Part shown: positions 38,060 to 46,784 of the stretch, piece after piece
Position numbering within the stretch: the stretch's first letter is position 1
Layout: every line of letters begins with the position of its first letter
Source: JBBEAM01 sp040882845
GTDB taxonomy: Bacteria; Pseudomonadota; Alphaproteobacteria; Kiloniellales; DSM-21159
Length of the DNA: 64,000 bases
Assembly (NCBI GenBank): GCA_040882845.1
Contig: JBBEAM010000007.1
Location: 558,001 to 622,000 of the forward strand
Direction of reading: 5' to 3'
The notes under the pieces: generated by a model
Databases searched by the model: none
Seen by the model: the letters and a program-made list of their open reading frames with translations, nothing else
What the model was told of the DNA's origin: nothing
Program-made: the position numbers and the translations under genes

Positions 38060-38065
38060 GAGAAC

Positions 38066-39286
38066 CTAGATCACGCCCTTCTCGCGCAGCTCTGCGAGTT
38101 CTTCGTGGCTGAGGCCGAGCAGGCCACGGTAAACCTCCTCGCTGTGCTCGCCCATCTTCGGTGGCGGGCGGTCGTAGGCGATCGGCGTCTCCGAGAACTT
38201 GATCGGGTTGCCGATCAGGTCGATGGAACCGCTCTGGCTGTTCTCGTAGGGCACCTTGACCTGCATCTCGCGGTGCCTGACCTGGGGGTCGTCGAAGACC
38301 TGGTCGAGGGTGTTGACGGCGCCGGCCGGCACGCCGATCTGGGCGAGGCCGTCGATCCACTCGTCCTTGGTCTTCCGCTGGGTCAGCGGCGGCAGGATCT
38401 CGTCGTAGAGCGGGCGGCGATTGGCGCAGCGCAGGGCGTTGGTGACGAAGCGCGGGTCGTCGGCCAGCTCCGGCGCGCCGGCGAAGGTGCAGAACTTGCG
38501 GAACTGTCCGTCGTTGCCGACCGCCAGGATGAAATGGCCGTCGCTGCTCGGCAGCACGTTGTAGGGCACGATGTTGGGATGCTCGTTGCCGATGCGCTGC
38601 GGCACCTTGCCCGAGGTCAGGTAGTTCAGCCCCTCGTTGACCAGCCAGGAGATCTGGGTGTCGAGCAGCGCCAGGTCGATATGCTGGCCCTGGCCGGTCT
38701 CGTGGCGGTGATGCACGGCGGCGAGGATCGCCGAGACCGCGTACATGCCGCACATCACGTCGGCGATGCCGACCCCGACCTTGGTCGGCTGGCCGTCCGG
38801 CTGCCCGGTCAGCGACATGATGCCGCCCATGCCCTGGGCCAGGTAGTCGTAGCCGGCGCGCTTGGCGTAGGGGCCGGTCTGGCCGAAGCCGGTGATCGAG
38901 CAGTAGACGATGTCGGGCTTGGTCTCGCGCACGCTGGCGTAATCCAGGCCGTACTTGGCCAGGCCGCCGGTCTTGAAGTTCTCGACCAGGATGTCGCACT
39001 CGGCGATCAGCCGGTGCGCCAGGGCCTGCCCCTCGGGCTTGGCGATGTCGATGGTGACCGAGCGCTTGGCGCGGTTGGCCGCGAGGTAGTAGGCGGCGGT
39101 CTCGCTGTCGCTGCCGTCGGCGTTCTTGAGGAAGGGCGGACCCCAGCGGCGGGTGTCGTCGCCCTCGCCGGTGCGCTCGATCTTGATCACGTCGGCGCCG
39201 AGGTCGCCGAGCAGCTGGGTCGCCGTCGGCCCGGCGAGGATACGGGTCAGGTCGAAAACGCGCAGGCCCTGCAGCGGTCCGCTCAT
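38066..39286 (-). CDS. CaiB/BaiF family CoA-transferase
   Basis: A 406-residue class III CoA-transferase. RVFDLTRILAGPTATQLLGD is the characteristic N-terminus, and GADVIKIER follows. The candidate catalytic Asp is in ALLDTQ, within the segment after TGQGQHIDLA. Such enzymes move CoA between acyl donors such as succinyl-, formyl- or carnitine-CoA and an acid. The substrate is unclear and no acyl-CoA ligase or dehydrogenase is adjacent. The ATG at 39286 matches the family start (MSGPLQGLRVFDL). The AEC transporter gene is 58 nt downstream but on the same strand upstream in transcription. Confidence 0.88.
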   Translation of the reverse strand: MSGPLQGLRVFDLTRILAGPTATQLLGDLGADVIKIERTGEGDDTRRWGPPFLKNADGSDSETAAYYLAANRAKRSVTIDIAKPEGQALAHRLIAECDILVENFKTGGLAKYGLDYASVRETKPDIVYCSITGFGQTGPYAKRAGYDYLAQGMGGIMSLTGQPDGQPTKVGVGIADVMCGMYAVSAILAAVHHRHETGQGQHIDLALLDTQISWLVNEGLNYLTSGKVPQRIGNEHPNIVPYNVLPSSDGHFILAVGNDGQFRKFCTFAGAPELADDPRFVTNALRCANRRPLYDEILPPLTQRKTKDEWIDGLAQIGVPAGAVNTLDQVFDDPQVRHREMQVKVPYENSQSGSIDLIGNPIKFSETPIAYDRPPPKMGEHSEEVYRGLLGLSHEELAELREKGVI

Positions 39287-39344
39287 GATGAAAACGTCCT
39301 TTGGCTGTGTGGTTCTGGGGTTGTCGCGCGCCCCGCAGTGGAGG

Positions 39345-40268
39345 TCAAGCTGGCGCGGCAACCAGCGCCAGGACCAGGGGGATGGTCAGCATGGAAGCCG
39401 CCGTCTGCAAGGTGACCAGTGCGGCCATCAGCTGGGCGTCGCCGCCGAGCTGGCGGGCCAGGATGTAGGAGCTGGTCGCCGTCGGCAGGGCGTTGAACAG
39501 CACGGCGACAGCCAGCGCCGTACCCTGCACGCCGAGCAGCAGCGCGATCCCCAGGGTGATCGCCGGCAGCACCGCGAGCTTCAGCACCGTGATGCCGAAG
39601 GCCAGCGCCTTGACGTTCTTGACCGCCTGCAGGCTGAGCGCGGCGCCGACCGCCAGCAGGCCGAGCGGCAGCGCGGCGCGGCCGAGAATGTGCAGCATGT
39701 CGTCGGCCACCGGTGGCAGGCCGAGGCCCGTGGCGTTGAGCAGGCCGCCGAGGACGCAGCCGAGGATCAGCGGGTTGCGGGCGAATTCCTTCAGCACGCC
39801 AAGGACGGTCGGCTGCGCGGCGGAACCGTAGCGCGCCAGGATCAGCACGCAGCAGACGTTGGCCAGCGGCACGATGGCGGCGACCGCCAGCGCAGCGGCG
39901 GTCAGTCCGGCCGCGCCGAACAGGCCGTAGGAAACCGAAAGGCCGATGTAGGAATTCATCCGGATGGCGCCCTGGTAGAGGCTGGTGAAGCCGGGTCCGT
40001 CGATGCCGAGCAGCGGCTTCAGGGCCAGGGTCAGCGCGGTCATGAGCAGGATCGCGCCGTCCACCGCCAGCGCCATGGGCAGGAGGTCGAGGCCGGAGAA
40101 GTCCGCCTCGGCCAGGGTCGCGACCAGCAGCGCCGGGAAGAGGATGAAATAGGTGAGCTTCTCCGCCGGGGCCCAGAAACCCTCGCCGGGAAAGCCCCGC
40201 TTGCGGCAGACCCAGCCGAGGAAGATCAGCAGGAAGACCGGCAGGATGACGAGGAGGATCTGCAGCAT
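39345..40268 (-). CDS. AEC family transporter (auxin efflux carrier fold)
   Basis: A 307-residue membrane protein with about ten hydrophobic helices, opening MLQILLVILPVFLLIFLGWV. NPLILGCVLGGLLN and FNALPTATSSYILARQLG are AEC signatures. Bacterial members carry organic acids such as malonate or malate, so a link to the neighbouring CoA-transferase is possible but unproven. I used ATG 40268 because upstream sequence in the same frame is the amidotransferase shadow. It follows the amidotransferase gene by 5 nt. Confidence 0.85.
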   Translation of the reverse strand: MLQILLVILPVFLLIFLGWVCRKRGFPGEGFWAPAEKLTYFILFPALLVATLAEADFSGLDLLPMALAVDGAILLMTALTLALKPLLGIDGPGFTSLYQGAIRMNSYIGLSVSYGLFGAAGLTAAALAVAAIVPLANVCCVLILARYGSAAQPTVLGVLKEFARNPLILGCVLGGLLNATGLGLPPVADDMLHILGRAALPLGLLAVGAALSLQAVKNVKALAFGITVLKLAVLPAITLGIALLLGVQGTALAVAVLFNALPTATSSYILARQLGGDAQLMAALVTLQTAASMLTIPLVLALVAAPA

Positions 40269-40273
40269 GGGCG

Positions 40274-40981
40274 CTAGCCGAGCAGCGCCCGGAAACCCTC
40301 GTAGAGGCGCTTGGCGTCTCGGCGGAAGGCGGCGAGGTTCTCGGTCACCTCGGCCTCGAAGGCGGGCAGGGCGGCCGCGCCGATGGTCTTCTCCAGCGCC
40401 GCCTTGTACTCGGGAATGGCGGCCCAGGTCGGCACGGTCTCGGCGGTCACCTCCATGTGGTACTGGATGCCGTAGGCACGCGGCCCGACCTTGATCGCCT
40501 GAGCCTTGCAGAGCGGCGAGGACGCCAGGATCTCCATCCCGGGGCAGGGCTCCGCGATCTCCGCACTGTGCCACTGCAGCGCCATGGGGCGGTTGCCGGC
40601 TTTGCCGATCAGCGGATCGTCGGCGAGCACTTCCAGGCCGCAGACCCCGACTTCGGGCGTCGCGGAGGGAGCGACCTTGCCGCCCAGCGCGGCGGCCAGC
40701 AGCTGGTGGCCGAGGCAGACGCCGAGGTAGGGCAGGTCGTGGTCTTCGACCGCCGCGCGGATCGCCGCCTTCTCCGTCACCAGCCAGGGGTGCGCCTCCT
40801 CCTGCCAGGTGTCCATCGGGCCGCCGAACACCCAGAGCGCGTCGTAGCCGTCGAGGGGCGGGATCTCCTCGCCGGCGTCGAGCTCCACAGAGTCCCAGGC
40901 GATGCCGTCGGCGGCCAGGAATTCGCGAAACACGCCGGGATGCTCGCTGGGGTGATGCTGCAAGACCAGGATGCGGGTCAT
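40274..40981 (-). CDS. Type 1 glutamine amidotransferase, GMP-synthase-like
   Basis: A 235-residue class I (triad) amidotransferase. FGGPMDTWQEE and YLGVCLGHQLL supply the nucleophilic Cys, and the triad His is in GIQYHMEVTAE. LQWHSAEI is another conserved block. It looks like a free-standing amidase of the GuaA-like or gamma-glutamyl-hydrolase-like group; the acceptor is unknown. ATG 40981 overlaps the ruvX stop by 4 nt (ATGA). The last gene of this minus-strand chain is the CoA-transferase at 38 kb. Confidence 0.85.
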   Translation of the reverse strand: MTRILVLQHHPSEHPGVFREFLAADGIAWDSVELDAGEEIPPLDGYDALWVFGGPMDTWQEEAHPWLVTEKAAIRAAVEDHDLPYLGVCLGHQLLAAALGGKVAPSATPEVGVCGLEVLADDPLIGKAGNRPMALQWHSAEIAEPCPGMEILASSPLCKAQAIKVGPRAYGIQYHMEVTAETVPTWAAIPEYKAALEKTIGAAALPAFEAEVTENLAAFRRDAKRLYEGFRALLG

Positions 40982-41469
40982 GGCGCGCTCCGATTTTTGC
41001 TGTGGCGCAGGGCGTCGAGCGCGCCTTGCAAGATGTAGGCGGCGGCCATCTTGTCGACCACCGCACCGCGGCGCCGCCGGGTCATGTCCGCTTCCTCGAT
41101 CATGAAGCGCTCGACGGCGGCGGTCGAGAGGCGCTCGTCCCAAAAGGCATAGGGCAGGTCGAGCCCGGCAAGCTGCGCCAGGTTGCGGGCGAACTGCCGG
41201 GTCGACTGACAGCGCGGCCCCTCGCTCCCATCCATGTTGACCGGCAGGCCGAACACCAGGCCGCCGACCTCGCGCACGGCGATCACGGCTTTCAGCGCCT
41301 CGGCGTCCTGAGTGAACTTGTGGCGCCGGATGGTTTCCAGCGGCGAGGCGACCGTCAGCCCGCCGTCGGAGATCGCCAGTCCGACGGTCTTCTCCCCCAG
41401 GTCGAGCCCAAGCAGACGCTGCCGCTTCTGCAGCGTCTGGGGCAGGTCGGTGAGGGGCAGCTCCGGCAT
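40978..41469 (-). CDS. ruvX: Putative pre-16S rRNA nuclease / Holliday junction resolvase-like YqgF
   Basis: A 163-residue RNase H-fold nuclease. LGLDLGEKTVGLAISD and GLPVNMDGSEGPRC are the YqgF signatures. DERLSTAAVERFMIEE supplies further catalytic acids. The E. coli homologue trims the 5' end of pre-16S rRNA. It is essential in many bacteria. It is divergent from gatC with 116 nt between them, an order common in alphaproteobacteria, and overlaps the amidotransferase by 4 nt. Confidence 0.92.
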   Translation of the reverse strand: MPELPLTDLPQTLQKRQRLLGLDLGEKTVGLAISDGGLTVASPLETIRRHKFTQDAEALKAVIAVREVGGLVFGLPVNMDGSEGPRCQSTRQFARNLAQLAGLDLPYAFWDERLSTAAVERFMIEEADMTRRRRGAVVDKMAAAYILQGALDALRHSKNRSAP

Positions 41470-41585
41470 GGCCGCAAGCTTTACGTCCCGCCACGTTGCG
41501 CGGCAAGGGCCCTGGTGCTATCAAACGCCCGCCGGCGCGCGGCAAAGGCTTGCGCGCCGCTATCGAACACCTGCTGGAGTTTTCC

Positions 41586-41873
41586 ATGTCGGTCGACAAG
41601 GACACCGTCGAACGCATCGCCAAGCTGGCGCGCATCCGCCTCAAGGAAGAGCAGAAGGAGCCGCTGGCCAAGGAGCTGTCCAACATCCTCGGCTGGGTCG
41701 AGCAGCTCTCCCAGCTCGACACCGAGGGCGTGCCGCCGATGACCTCGGTGGTCGAGATGCGTATCCCGCTGCGCAAGGACGAGGTTAGCGACGGCGGCTA
41801 TCCCGACAAGGTGACGGCCAACGCGCCGGAGGCTTCGCACGGCTTCTACGTCGTGCCCAAGGTGGTGGAGTAG
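41586..41873 (+). CDS. gatC: Aspartyl/glutamyl-tRNA amidotransferase subunit C
   Basis: A 95-residue stabilising subunit of GatCAB. The N-terminus MSVDKDTVERIAKLARIRL and the segment LSQLDTEGVPPMTSV are typical. The ATG at 41586 begins the family core; an upstream in-frame extension from 41496 has only low-complexity residues. It is 3 nt from gatA, and the three genes form a gatCAB operon. Confidence 0.94.
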   Translation: MSVDKDTVERIAKLARIRLKEEQKEPLAKELSNILGWVEQLSQLDTEGVPPMTSVVEMRIPLRKDEVSDGGYPDKVTANAPEASHGFYVVPKVVE

Positions 41874-41876
41874 ATC

Positions 41877-43358
41877 ATGGCGGCGCTGACCCACCTCGGG
41901 CTCGCCGAGGCCCGCGACCTGCTCGACAAGGGCGAGGTTTCCTCCAAGGAGCTGACCGAGGCCCACGTCGCTGCCGTCGAGGCGGCGCGCGAGCTCAACG
42001 CCTTCATCACCGAGACGCCGGAGAAGGCGGTTGCGATGGCCGAGGCCTCCGACGCGCGGCGCAGCAAGGACGAGGCCGGACCGCTCGACGGCCTGCCGCT
42101 GGCGATCAAGGATCTCTACTGCACCGAAGGCGTGCTGACCACAGCGGGCAGCCACATTCTCGAGGGCTTCAAACCGACCTACGAATCGACGGTCACCTCG
42201 CAGCTCTGGCGCGACGGCGCGGTGATGCTGGGCAAGGTCAATCTCGACGAGTTCGCCATGGGCTCCTCGAACATGACCAGCCACTACGGCGGCGTCGAGA
42301 ACCCCTGGAAGCGGGCAGGCGACAACCGCAAGCTGGTCCCCGGCGGCTCCTCCGGCGGCTCCGCTTCGGCGGTGGCGGCGCGGATCGCGCTGGGGGCGAC
42401 CGGCACCGACACTGGCGGCTCGATCCGCCAGCCGGCGAGCTTCACCGGAATCACCGGCCTGAAGCCGACCTATGGCCGCTGCTCGCGCTGGGGCATCGTC
42501 GCCTTCGCCTCCTCCTTGGATCAGGCCGGACCGATGGCGCGCAGCGTGCGCGACTGCGCGATTCTGCTGCGCTCCATGGCCGGGCACGACCCCAAGGATT
42601 CGACCTCGGTCGACAGGCCGGTGCCAAACTACGAACAGGCGCTGACCGGCGACGTGAGGGGCCTGAAGATCGGCGTGCCCAAGGAGTACCGGGTCGACGG
42701 CATGTCCGATGAGATCGAGAAGCTCTGGCAGCAGGGCTGCGACTGGCTGACCGCCGCCGGGGCTGAGGTGGTTGAGGTCACCTTGCCGCACACCCACTAC
42801 GCCCTGCCGACCTATTACATTATCGCGCCGGCGGAGGCCTCCTCCAACCTGGCGCGCTACGACGGCGTGCGCTACGGCCTGAGGATCGAGGGCGAGGGCA
42901 GCCTCGATTCCATGTACGAGACGACCCGCGGCGAGGGCTTCGGCGACGAGGTGATCCGCCGCGTGCTGATCGGCACCTATGTGCTCTCGGCCGGCTACTA
43001 CGATGCCTACTACAACAAGGCGCGGCAGGTGCGCAGCCTGATCGCCAAGGACTTCGCCGAGGCCTTCGCCGAGGTCGACGCCATCCTGACCCCGACCGCG
43101 CCGAGCGCCGCCTTCGCCATGGGCGAGAACATGGACGATCCCCTGGCGATGTATCTGAACGACGTCTTTACCGTGCCGGCGAGCCTCGCCGGCCTGCCCG
43201 GCGTTTCGATTCCCGCTGGTTTGTCGTCCGAGGGCCTGCCGCTGGGCCTGCAGCTGCTCGGCAGGGCCTTCGACGAGGAAACCGTGATCCGCGTCGCCGG
43301 CGTGCTGGAGGAGGCGGCGGCTTTCGACCACCTCCCGGCCTATGTGACGGAGGGCTGA
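41877..43358 (+). CDS. gatA: Aspartyl/glutamyl-tRNA amidotransferase subunit A
   Basis: A 493-residue amidase that frees ammonia from glutamine. The Ser-cisSer-Lys triad lies in LPLAIKDLYCTEG (Lys), VPGGSSGGSASAVAA and GTDTGGSIRQPAS (Ser residues). LNAFITETPEKA and GLKPTYGRCSRWG are family blocks. It works with GatB in making Asn-tRNA(Asn) and/or Gln-tRNA(Gln). A long antisense open frame over this gene is a high-GC shadow. Confidence 0.96.
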   Translation: MAALTHLGLAEARDLLDKGEVSSKELTEAHVAAVEAARELNAFITETPEKAVAMAEASDARRSKDEAGPLDGLPLAIKDLYCTEGVLTTAGSHILEGFKPTYESTVTSQLWRDGAVMLGKVNLDEFAMGSSNMTSHYGGVENPWKRAGDNRKLVPGGSSGGSASAVAARIALGATGTDTGGSIRQPASFTGITGLKPTYGRCSRWGIVAFASSLDQAGPMARSVRDCAILLRSMAGHDPKDSTSVDRPVPNYEQALTGDVRGLKIGVPKEYRVDGMSDEIEKLWQQGCDWLTAAGAEVVEVTLPHTHYALPTYYIIAPAEASSNLARYDGVRYGLRIEGEGSLDSMYETTRGEGFGDEVIRRVLIGTYVLSAGYYDAYYNKARQVRSLIAKDFAEAFAEVDAILTPTAPSAAFAMGENMDDPLAMYLNDVFTVPASLAGLPGVSIPAGLSSEGLPLGLQLLGRAFDEETVIRVAGVLEEAAAFDHLPAYVTEG

Positions 43359-43361
43359 GCC

Positions 43362-44816
43362 ATGGCATTGCTGAAAGGCCGCAGCGGCGAGTGGGAAATG
43401 GTGATCGGGCTGGAGGTCCATGCCCAGGTGATCTCGGAATCCAAGCTCTTCTCCGGCGCCTCCACCACCTTCGGGGCCAAGCCGAACAGCCAGGTCTCCC
43501 TGGTCGACGCCGCCATGCCCGGCATGCTGCCGGTGCTCAACGAACAGTGCGTCCGGCAGGCGATCCGCACCGGTCTCGGCCTCAAGGCGAAGATCAACCG
43601 GACCAGCGTGTTCGAGCGCAAGAACTACTTCTACGCCGACCTGCCCCAGGGCTATCAGATCAGCCAGTTCCTCCATCCCATCGTCGGCGAGGGCGAGATC
43701 CTTCTCGACCTGCCGGACGGGGAAACCCGCACTGTAGGGATCGAGCGCCTGCACCTGGAGCAGGACGCCGGCAAGTCGCTGCACGACCAGCACCCGAGCA
43801 AGACCTTCGTCGATCTCAACCGCTCCGGCGTGGCGCTGATGGAGATCGTCTCCAAGCCGGACATGCGTTCGGCCGAGGAGGCGGGCGCCTACCTGCGCAA
43901 GCTGCGCGCCATTCTACGCTACCTCGGCACCTGCGACGGAAACATGGAAGAAGGTTCCATGCGCGCCGACGTCAACGTCTCGGTGCGCCGCCCGGGCGAG
44001 GAACTGGGCACGCGGACCGAGACCAAGAACGTCAACTCGATCCGCTTCGTGCAACTGGCCATCGAGCACGAGGCGGCGCGGCAGATCGAGGTGCTGGAGG
44101 ACGGCGGCGAGATCGCCCAGGAAACCCGCCTCTTCGACATCAAAACCGGCGCGACCCGCTCGATGCGCTCCAAGGAGTTCGCCCACGACTACCGCTACTT
44201 CCCCGATCCCGACCTGCTGCCGCTGGAGCTGGACGAAGCCTGGATCGAGGAGATCGGCGCCACTCTGCCAGAGCTGCCCGACGAGAAGAAGGCGCGCCTG
44301 ATGCAGGACATGGGGCTCTCCGCCTACGACGCCGGGGTGCTGGTGGCGGAGCAGGAGAGCGCCGATTTCTTCGAGGCGGTGGCCAAGGGCCGCGATCCCA
44401 AGCTGGCCGCCAACTGGGTGACCGGCGAGTTCTTCGGCTACCTGAACAAGAGCGATGTCACGCTGAGCGACGCTCCGGTGAACGCCGAACGTCTGGGCGG
44501 CCTGATCGACCTGATCGCCGACGGTACGATCTCCAACCGCATCGCCAAGGAGGTTTTCGAGGCGATGTGGGAGAGCGGCAAGGACGCCGGAACCATCGTC
44601 GAGGAGAAGGGCCTGAAGCAGATCTCCGACAGCGGCGAGATCGAAGCCCTGATCGACGACATCATCGCCAAGAGCCCTGAGCAGGTGGAACAGTACAAGG
44701 CGGGCGACAATCCCAAGGTGGTCGGCTGGTTCGTCGGCCAGGTGATGAAGGCAACCCAGGGCAAGGCCAATCCCGGCGTCGTCAACCAGCTGCTGAAACA
44801 AAAACTCGGCGGATGA
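43362..44816 (+). CDS. gatB: Aspartyl/glutamyl-tRNA amidotransferase subunit B
   Basis: A 484-residue kinase/transamidase subunit. MVIGLEVHAQVISESKLFSG and FYADLPQGYQISQF are signatures, and a C-terminal YqeY-like tail (GWFVGQVMKATQGKANPGVV) binds tRNA. It phosphorylates and amidates misacylated Asp- or Glu-tRNA. The adjacent gatA and gatC supply the amidase. The AspRS at 14.3-16.1 kb carries the non-discriminating His, which indicates that Asn-tRNA is a product here. Confidence 0.96.
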   Translation: MALLKGRSGEWEMVIGLEVHAQVISESKLFSGASTTFGAKPNSQVSLVDAAMPGMLPVLNEQCVRQAIRTGLGLKAKINRTSVFERKNYFYADLPQGYQISQFLHPIVGEGEILLDLPDGETRTVGIERLHLEQDAGKSLHDQHPSKTFVDLNRSGVALMEIVSKPDMRSAEEAGAYLRKLRAILRYLGTCDGNMEEGSMRADVNVSVRRPGEELGTRTETKNVNSIRFVQLAIEHEAARQIEVLEDGGEIAQETRLFDIKTGATRSMRSKEFAHDYRYFPDPDLLPLELDEAWIEEIGATLPELPDEKKARLMQDMGLSAYDAGVLVAEQESADFFEAVAKGRDPKLAANWVTGEFFGYLNKSDVTLSDAPVNAERLGGLIDLIADGTISNRIAKEVFEAMWESGKDAGTIVEEKGLKQISDSGEIEALIDDIIAKSPEQVEQYKAGDNPKVVGWFVGQVMKATQGKANPGVVNQLLKQKLGG

Positions 44817-44831
44817 TCTAGGCGCACAGCG

Positions 44832-46076
44832 ATGGCCGCTCCCTCGCAAGCTCAGGCGCGCGGCCATCTGATTCCGCTGCTGGCTTCGGCGGGGATTCTG
44901 CTGGCGGGCAACGGTCTGCAGGTCACCCTGGTCGCCGTGCGCGCCAACATCGAAGGCTTTCCGATCACCCTGATCGGCCTGCTCGGCACGGTCTACTACA
45001 TCGGCACGATCCTCGGCTGCCTCTTCACCGCCGGGCTGATCAAACGCTCAGGACATATCCGGATTTTCGCCGCCTTGGCCGCCCTGGCGGCGGTCTGCAC
45101 CCTGTCGCTGGTGATCGCCGTCGATATCTGGGTCTGGATCGCGGCGCGGATGCTGACCGGCTTCTGCTTCTCCGGCCTCTCCATGGTGATCGAATCCTGG
45201 CTCAACGCCAAGGCGGCCAATGCCGACCGCGGGCGGGTGTTCAGCCTCTACCGCCTGGTCGACCTGACCGCGGTGACCGGGGCGCAGTTCCTGCTGCCGG
45301 CCTTCGGCGCCGGGAGATTCACCGTCTTCGGGCTGGTCGCGATCCTGTTCTGCCTGGCGCTGATCCCGGTCTCGCTGTCCTCGCAGTCCAGCCCGACGCC
45401 GCCGGACAACGCCCGTCTGCGCTTCCGCTACGTCTGGGCGATCTCGCCGGTCGGCTGCATCGGCTGCCTGACCATCGGCTTCACCAACGGCGCCTTCCGC
45501 ACCCTCGGGCCGGTCTTTGCTCAGAACGTGGGGATGGCGGTCGATCAGGTGGCGCTCTTCGTCAGCGCCGGGATTTTCGGCGGCGCGGTGGCGCAGTATC
45601 CCTTCGGCTGGTTCTCCGACCGCTACGACCGGCGGCTGGCGCTGATGGTGGCGACGGCGGGAGCGGCGCTCGCCGGACTCTTCCTGACGCTCTTCGCCGC
45701 GCACGATGCGAACTGGGTTTTCGCCGGCGCCTTCCTGTTCGGGCTCTTCGCGATCCCGCTCTATTCGCTTTCCATCGCCCATGCCAACGACCATGCGCGG
45801 CCCGAGGACTACGTCGAGCTTTCCGGCGGTCTGATCCTGTTCTTCGGCATCGGTGCGGCGATCGGCCCTTCCATCGCCTCGACGGTGATCGACGTGTTCG
45901 GCGGTCCGGCGCTGTTCACCTACACCACGGCGATGCACCTGATCTTCCTGGTCTTCGTCGCCTATCGCATGACCCGCCGGGCCGGGGTCTCCAGAGACAG
46001 CAAGACCAGCTACGTCTCGCTGCTCCGTACCTCGCCGGCGATCTTCAAGCTGGGGCGCAAGGAAAGCCGGAAGTAG
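44832..46076 (+). CDS. MFS transporter
   Basis: A 414-residue transporter with about 12 hydrophobic segments. The loop-2 motif is FTAGLIKRSGHIRI, and YPFGWFSDRYDRR is the second-half equivalent. It resembles YcaD-type or other small MFS transporters; the substrate is unknown. The start at 44832 lies 15 nt after gatB, so it may be co-transcribed. It is followed immediately by a GC-rich hairpin. Confidence 0.85.
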   Translation: MAAPSQAQARGHLIPLLASAGILLAGNGLQVTLVAVRANIEGFPITLIGLLGTVYYIGTILGCLFTAGLIKRSGHIRIFAALAALAAVCTLSLVIAVDIWVWIAARMLTGFCFSGLSMVIESWLNAKAANADRGRVFSLYRLVDLTAVTGAQFLLPAFGAGRFTVFGLVAILFCLALIPVSLSSQSSPTPPDNARLRFRYVWAISPVGCIGCLTIGFTNGAFRTLGPVFAQNVGMAVDQVALFVSAGIFGGAVAQYPFGWFSDRYDRRLALMVATAGAALAGLFLTLFAAHDANWVFAGAFLFGLFAIPLYSLSIAHANDHARPEDYVELSGGLILFFGIGAAIGPSIASTVIDVFGGPALFTYTTAMHLIFLVFVAYRMTRRAGVSRDSKTSYVSLLRTSPAIFKLGRKESRK

Positions 46077-46100
46077 GGGCGAAGCCTTTCGGCTTCGCCC
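46077..46100. terminator. Hairpin downstream of the MFS gene
   Basis: GGGCGAAGCC (46077-46086), loop TTTC, GGCTTCGCCC (46091-46100): a perfect 10-bp stem that begins one base after the MFS stop codon. No T-tract follows on either side, so efficiency is uncertain. It lies between convergent genes and could act in both directions. Confidence 0.6.
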
Positions 46101-46117
46101 TCTAGGTTCCGTCCCCG

Positions 46118-46747
46118 CTACTGCAGGAAGACCGGCTCGATCAGGACGATCAGGCGCCCATTCACCGCGTGCACCGGTCCCAGGCGCATCGGGAAGATCC
46201 CGGCGCGCAGGGGCAGGCGGGCGACTTCGGGAATGGCGTCCTCGGTGTCCTCCTCGCTGAAGTAGGCGGCGTCTACCTTGCTCGCCATGTAGGCGTTCGC
46301 CGTGAGGATCGAGTCGGCGGATTCCATGCCGCCGATGTTGGCGCCCAGCGGGATCGCCGAGGTGCCCTGGCCCCGCGAGTCCTTCAGCTCCTGGATCCAG
46401 CGGCTGAGCTTGATGCTCGCGCCGTCGCCATCGGCGTTCTCCGGGCGCTTGCGCCGCAGATCCAGGAACATGGTGTCGTCGTGGTAGTAGGCCACGCCAA
46501 CCACGCTCTGCGGTCCCAGGTCGGCTGCGGTCACGCCAAGCGCGCTAAGCCCGCCGAGATCCTGCACAGCGTCTTCAAGAGGCGCTCCATAGAGCACGCC
46601 GTCGCGGGCGACGACGATGCCGCGGATCGGCACCTTCTGCCCTGCCGCCGCCGTGGGGCTGACTGAGATCTCGTTGACGTTGGGTGTCCCTGGCGAACCG
46701 GCGCCGCCGCCCTGTCCGGGGGTCATGGCTGCTGTGCGGGAATGCAT
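46118..46747 (-). CDS. Hypothetical protein, unknown function
   Basis: A 209-residue protein without a signal peptide, membrane helix or domain I recognise. I chose ATG 46747 because AGGAAAAG precedes it at a good distance; the frame extends to 46819 without such support. The first ~25 residues are Gly/Pro-rich. Features: ISVSPTAAAGQKVPIRGIVV, a block with GVAYYHDDTMFLDLRRKRPE, and RLGPVHAVNGRLIVLIEPVF near the C-terminus. The sequence looks like a genuine folded protein rather than a shadow. It is divergent from the EamA gene, with only 37 nt between their starts. Confidence 0.6.
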   Translation of the reverse strand: MHSRTAAMTPGQGGGAGSPGTPNVNEISVSPTAAAGQKVPIRGIVVARDGVLYGAPLEDAVQDLGGLSALGVTAADLGPQSVVGVAYYHDDTMFLDLRRKRPENADGDGASIKLSRWIQELKDSRGQGTSAIPLGANIGGMESADSILTANAYMASKVDAAYFSEEDTEDAIPEVARLPLRAGIFPMRLGPVHAVNGRLIVLIEPVFLQ

Positions 46748-46784
46748 CTTTTCCTGGGACACGGCTTTGGCGATCCTACGCGCC

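Noticed and set aside
41481..43793. 770-codon minus-strand frame across gatC, gatA and gatB
   Set aside because: The plus strand encodes GatC, GatA and GatB with intact active sites; the antisense frame has no homology signal or ribosome site.
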